Assembly: GCA_963580285.1 (NCBI GenBank)
Contig: OY757011.1
Location: 97,013,650-97,077,649 of the forward strand
Length of the DNA stretch: 64,000 nucleotides
DNA from: Lucinisca nassula
Taxonomy: Eukaryota > Mollusca > Bivalvia > Lucinida > Lucinidae
Reading direction: 5' to 3'
A model generated the notes under the pieces. That model was not told the DNA's origin. It did not search any database and worked only from the letters and a program-made list of their open reading frames with translations. Shown in pieces: positions 60,355 through 64,000 of the stretch (its first letter is position 1; each line of letters opens with the position of its first letter). The translations under genes were made by a program, and so were the position numbers.

Positions 60355-62564
60355 AACCAGTGCTTCAGCTGAAGTGCACGACCCGCCGGATGCTTTTAGC
60401 TTTATGAGTGTTACCAAATATGGGTATGGCGGCCATTTTGGTCATGTGACCTGGACATAAAACGGTTCCCCCAATAAATGCGCCTTATCGTAAGGAGCAA
60501 AAATATATCTTATACTTTAGTACTGTATTCGGAATCGTTTGCAGGATAAAATCCAACACAAAAGCATATGTGTCAAAGTTTGACCTAGGCACAAAGAAGG
60601 TCAAGGTCAACCCAGGGTCACCATTTTAGCAATTTATGATGGGCCTACGTTCCAGATGCTATTTATCAAGTTTCGTGGAAATCTGCACAGTGGTTCTGGA
60701 GAAGACTATTTTTGAAGGTTTTTACCAAATATTGCTTGGCGGCCATTTTGGTCATGTGACCTGGACCCCATGGGGAAATTTTGGTTTCCCCCATCCCGTA
60801 GAGGCTCCATATGAAATTTGACTTCAATCGGCCCAACGATTTCCGAGGAGAAGCAGTTCGAAAATTTTCACATTTTTCGCCTCGGCGAGGCTGTACTAAA
60901 TGGAATGTAATATTTCGCAAGTTCATTGATAAGATCTCATTGATATTTATCAGTATGCCAAAAATTGTTTAAATATTCCAAGCGGTTAAGTCACTATCAC
61001 CAATTTTCACAAACGGGTTACGGACGGACAGATAGACAGACCATATATGGCTTGGCGGCCATTTTGGTCATGTGTCCTGGACCCCATGAGCAATTTTTGG
61101 TTTCCCCCATCCCATAGAGGCTCCATATGAAATTTGATTTCAATCGGCCCAACGGTTTCCGAGGAGAAGCAGTTCGAAAATTTTCACATTTTTCGCCTCG
61201 GCGAAGCTATACTAAATGGAATGTAATATTTCGCAAGTTCATTGGTTAGATCTCATTGATATCTATCAGTATGCCAAAAATTGTTTAAATATTCCAAGCG
61301 GTTAAGTCACTATCACCAATTTTCACAAACAGGTTATGGACGGACAGACAGACAAACCATATATGGCTTGGCGGCCATTTTGGTCATGTGACCTTGACCC
61401 AATGAGCAAATTTTGGTTTCCCCTATCCCATAGAGGCTCCATATGAAATTTGACTTCAATCGGCCCAACGGTTTCCGAGGAGAAGCAGTTCAAAAATGTT
61501 CGAAAATTTTCACATTTTTTCGCCTCGGCGAGGCTATACTAAATGGAATGTATTATTTCGTAAGTTCATTGGTTAGATCTAATTGATATCTATCAGTATG
61601 CAAAAATTGTTTAAATATTTCAAGCGGTTAAGTCACTATCACCAATTTTCACAAACGGGTTACGGACGGACCCAAAGAAGGTCAAGGTCAACCCAGGGTC
61701 ACCATTTTAGCAATTTATGATAGGCCTACATCCCGGATGCTATTTATCAAGTTTCGTGGAAATCTGCCCAGTGGTTCTGGAGAAGACTATTTTTGAAGGG
61801 TTTTTACCATATATGGCTTGGCGGCCATTTTGGTCATGTGACCTGGACCCCATGAGCACATGAGCAAATTTTGGTTTCCCTATCCCATAGAGGCTCCATA
61901 TGAAATTTGACTTCAATCGGCCCAACGGTTTCCGAGGAGAAGCAGTTCGAAAATTTTCACATTTTTTCGCCTCGGCGAGGCTATACTAAATGGAATGTAA
62001 TATTTCGCAAGTTCATTGGTTAGATCTCATTGATATCTATCAGTATGCCAAAAATTGTTTAAATATTCCAAGCGGTTAAGTCACTATCACCAATTTTCAC
62101 TTACGGGTTACGGACGGACAGACAGACAAACCATATATGGCTTGGCGGCCATTTTGGTCATGTGACCTTGACCCCATGAGCAAATTTTGGTTTCCCCCAT
62201 CCCATAGAGGCTCCATATGAAATTTGACTTCAATCGGCCCAACGGTTTCCGAGGAGAAGCAGTTCAAAAATGTTCGAAAATTTTCACATTTTTCGCCTCG
62301 GCGAGGCTATACTAAATGGAATGTAATATTTCGTAAGTTTATTGGTTAGATCTCATTGATATCTATCAGTATGCTAAAAATTGTTTAAATATTCCAAGCG
62401 GTTAAGTCACTATCACCAATTTTCACAAACGGGTTACGGACGGACAGACAGAATGACAGACTGACAGACTGACAGAATGACAGAATGACAGAATGACACG
62501 GTGATTTTAGGGCACTCTTAGAAAAAACCGACTTCAGTCGGTTGCTTTTTCTGCGGGTCGTGCA
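60355..62564 (-). mobile_element. Helentron-like element H2 with ~320-bp tandem units
   Basis: On the minus strand: 5' TGCACGACCCGCAGAAAAAG, hairpin CCGACTGAAGTCGG, an array, then the inverted GCGGGTCGTGC, hairpin CACTTCAGCTGAAG and end CACTGGTT. The array (written plus) has five units with CCATATATGGCTTGGCGGCC near 60716 (diverged), 61040, 61355, 61808 and 62132. H1 (6008-6946) is a shorter relative. No coding capacity. Confidence 0.85.
60716..62500 (-). repeat. Tandem array of ~320-bp units inside H2
   Basis: Unit blocks (plus strand): CTTGGCGGCCATTTTGGTC, CCCATAGAGGCTCCATATG, CAATCGGCCCAACGGTTTCC, CGCCTCGGCGAGGCTATAC, AAGCGGTTAAGTCACTATC and ACGGGTTACGGACGGACAG. Units are very similar, so the array may expand and contract. 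One unit junction carries an extra 130 bp (AAGAAGGTCAAGGTCAACCC, 61673). Confidence 0.9.
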
Positions 62565-62640
62565 ATTTTCATCAGAAAAATGATCTTTTTTGAGGTTTGA
62601 AAAGTGCACTATATCACACGGATGTGGTATCGTAATGATA

Positions 62641-62808
62641 ATTTTTTGTTACAGAGCCATAATGGAAAGCACGGAATTACGTGTTATCTCAATTGAAAAT
62701 ATAGCACAGAAGCCTTACAAAACGAGCCTCCGGCGAATGTAAGATTAATTTTTATCAAACAACGATTTTAAAACGGACTATATTGCCGAAAATCAATCCA
62801 TTACATGT
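62641..62808 (+). repeat. Family K repeat, third copy
   Basis: TTGTTACAGAGCCATAATGG, AAAATATAGCACAGAAGCC, GGCGAATGTAAGATTAAT and ACGGACTATATTGCCG, again ending at CATTACATGTACGATAATAC of a family B start. Confidence 0.78.
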
Positions 62809-63127
62809 ACGATAATACAGCCGTGTGACATATTGCATTTTTCACATCTCCAAAATGGCTACTTCATCACATTAATAGGTCCGTGAAATCAACACCCCTC
62901 TACACCCCACTTTGTACAGAGAAAACTGAGGTTTACAGGGGTATACATTATTGTTCTTATTTCTGTTTCAAGTCATAGGTTGTTGGTATTCGTAAGCACC
63001 GACTCATTGAGGCGGTTCTAACGAGTACCTCAGCCTATGAAATATGGATAAATTACCATAAATAAGGAAATTACCATATTTGAGCTAAGACGTGCACGAA
63101 GTCGCACGGATATGTAATCGTAATGTT
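62805..63127. mobile_element. Family B MITEs: a left-end stub followed by a full copy
   Basis: The stub 62805-62866 (ACGATAATACAGCCGTGTG to AAAATGGCTACTTC) runs into a full copy 62867-63127 (CATCACATTAATAGGTCCGT, core GTATTCGTAAGCACCGACTC / GAGGCGGTTCTAACGAGTAC, right end GCACGGATATGTAATCGTAATG). The full copy probably inserted into the older one. Confidence 0.75.
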
Positions 63128-63335
63128 CTGATGATAATCCGTGATATTTTTCTTTATTTATACTCCAAAACATAGGTTCTGGGTGCTCGTTAGTGGCGGT
63201 TCTAACGATTACCCACAACCTACATGTTGGAGCAGAAATAAGAATAATAATGAATACCCCCTTCAACCTCAGTTTTCTCTATATAAAGTGGACTTTACGA
63301 GGGTCTTCATTTCATGGACTTGGTCACGTGCTGAA
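63128..63335. mobile_element. Family B MITE, left terminus missing
   Basis: TTCTGATGATAATCCGTG, core TGCTCGTTAGTGGCGGTTC, right end TTTCATGGACTTGGTCACGTG. It may be the continuation of the stub at 62805, pushed apart by the inserted copy. Confidence 0.75.
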
Positions 63336-63432
63336 ACGAGGTTCGGTTCTCACGGACGATGTCAGGACGTCACGGACTAGTAACAATTTGGTGATGTCAT
63401 TTCTATGACGTCATCCTGTACTGTATGAACAT

Positions 63433-63704
63433 CATGACATTGCGAAAACACGCCAATACAAATACAAAAACTTAAGAAGAAAAGTTTGTGATGAAAAATT
63501 GTGATATTTTTCTTATTTCTGCTCCCAATATAGATTGTGGGTACTCGTTTGAACCGCCTCATTGAGGCGGTTCTAACGAGTACCCATAATCTATATTTTA
63601 TAGCAGAAATAGCGAAAATAAGGTATACCCATGTAAACTCCAGCTTTACGATATAAAAGTGGGGTTCCAGGGGGTCAAAATTATATTGGCGTGTTTCATG
63701 ATGA
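63433..63704. mobile_element. Family A MITE, near-complete
   Basis: CATTGCGAAAACACGCCAAT to TATTGGCGTGTTTCATGATG, with a perfect core. It stops about 13 bp before the acceptor of the last exon of the secreted-protein gene. Confidence 0.9.
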
Positions 63705-63717
63705 TCTTGTTTTACAG

Positions 63718-63876
63718 GTCAAATTTCTTCAAGGCCAGGTCGGAGACAGAGAACTGAGACTCCAAAACCGAAATGCCAGGGGTGAAGCCACGCTTGAAAT
63801 CATCGAAGACGAACAAAACAGAAAGCCTGGCATTCCCTACATAGATAAGATCATATATAAGACATTAGATAAATAA
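63718..63876 (+). CDS. Secreted-protein gene, last exon
   Basis: Acceptor CTTGTTTTACAG at 63717. In phase 0 it reads VKFLQGQVGDRELRLQNRNA, RGEATLEIIEDEQNRKPGIP, YIDKIIYKTLDK, then TAA at 63874-63876. The segment is charged, with no hydrophobic span and no cysteine. The full predicted protein (165 residues) has its only two Cys in the signal peptide, so it lacks disulfides. Continuous frame through four exons with fitting phases is the main support. In the shifted frame from the alternative exon 3 donor, the reading would instead end at 63783-63785 after a basic, Cys-containing tail (QISSRPGRRQRTETPKPKCQ). No polyadenylation signal is seen before the window ends. Confidence 0.68.
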   Translation, partial: VKFLQGQVGDRELRLQNRNARGEATLEIIEDEQNRKPGIPYIDKIIYKTLDK

Positions 63877-63944
63877 TTTTGCAGGTGGATTGCTGTGATC
63901 TGGAAGGATTGAAACCGCCAAGAATGTCATCGAGGATCATCACA

Positions 63945-64000
63945 CCATGTAAACACGCCTATATAATTTTGACCCCTTTGAACCCCACATCTATAAAGTA
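63945..64000. mobile_element. Family A MITE, cut by the window end
   Basis: CACCATGTAAACACGCCTAT, AATTTTGACCCCTTTGAACC, CCACATCTATAAAGTA. Only the first 55 bp are present. Confidence 0.8.

Larger units (their letters stand above)
60117..62637. mobile_element. Family B MITE split by Helentron-like element H2
   Basis: Left part 60117-60354 (CATCACGGGAACAAGTCCGT; the core half-stem CACGTTAGAACCGCCTCAAT is duplicated) and right part 62565-62637 (ATTTTCATCAGAAAAATG ... TATCGTAATG). Without H2 the two parts give the expected GAAAAATATCACAA-TTTTCATCAG of the family. Confidence 0.88.

Overview
The window looks like intronic and intergenic DNA of a metazoan, most likely a marine mollusc and probably a bivalve. 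The evidence is spliced GT-AG genes, AT-rich sequence and very dense short repeats: tRNA-derived and (CAAA)n-tailed SINEs, palindromic MITEs and Helentron-type elements with internal tandem arrays, the 'pearl' style known from bivalves. No species can be named from the sequence alone. Real protein coding is sparse.

Two host genes are supported, both on the plus strand. (1) A rhodopsin-class GPCR of the melatonin-receptor / GPR84-Moody-Tre1 type has one exon at 4939-5386 (TM3 to TM5) and one at 20167-20386 (TM6 and TM7). Their splice phases match exactly across a 14.8-kb intron; TM1 and TM2 were not found. (2) A four-exon gene (52811-52925, 54934-54990, 57974-58140, 63718-63876) reads through as a 165-residue protein with a signal peptide and basic cleavage-like sites. 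I do not recognise its family, and it is the best candidate for something undescribed. A third item is a 38-39 residue signal-peptide-like micro-ORF kept in two copies of a repeat (7511-7630 plus, 32392-32508 minus).

Layout. 1-4900: repeats upstream of the GPCR exon. 5390-20160: GPCR intron with a Helentron-like element (6008-6946), a CRE/hairpin/micro-ORF repeat (7311-7800), a GATA microsatellite, a 2-kb stretch with a recurring 17-bp motif (9584-11593), a 510-bp tandem duplication, and a minus-strand LINE (about 13560-19000) split by a Penelope-like RT fragment. 20365-20553: a 63-bp tandem repeat that starts inside the last GPCR exon. 20650-31400: MITEs, 5'-truncated retroelement tails, and twin MITEs each carrying a different Helentron-like insertion (25729-28709). 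31400-37600: SINEs, the second micro-ORF repeat, a dead Tc1 transposon (33871-35690), a palindromic GTGCGCAC array (35788-36710) and 62-bp hairpins. 37700-52700: more MITEs and SINEs and a 112-bp satellite (46540-47350). 52800-64000: the secreted-protein gene, its introns filled with the same repeats, including a 2.2-kb Helentron-like array (60355-62564).

One palindromic MITE superfamily dominates. About 50 full or partial copies share a core hairpin (CTCGTTAGAACCGCCTC and its complement) and fall into two end types: family A, ends CATYACGAAAACACGCCTAT; and family B, ends CATTACGAYAACACACCCG / CATCACGTGAACAAGTCCGT. Family letters used below: S, SINE with a (CAAA)n tail; T, tRNA-derived SINE; G, D, E, F, M, N and P, other inverted-repeat elements; K and Q, dispersed repeats; R, retroelement 3' tail; H, Helentron-like element; HP, 62-bp hairpin. 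Repeat boundaries were read by eye and are generally good to about 5-20 bp.
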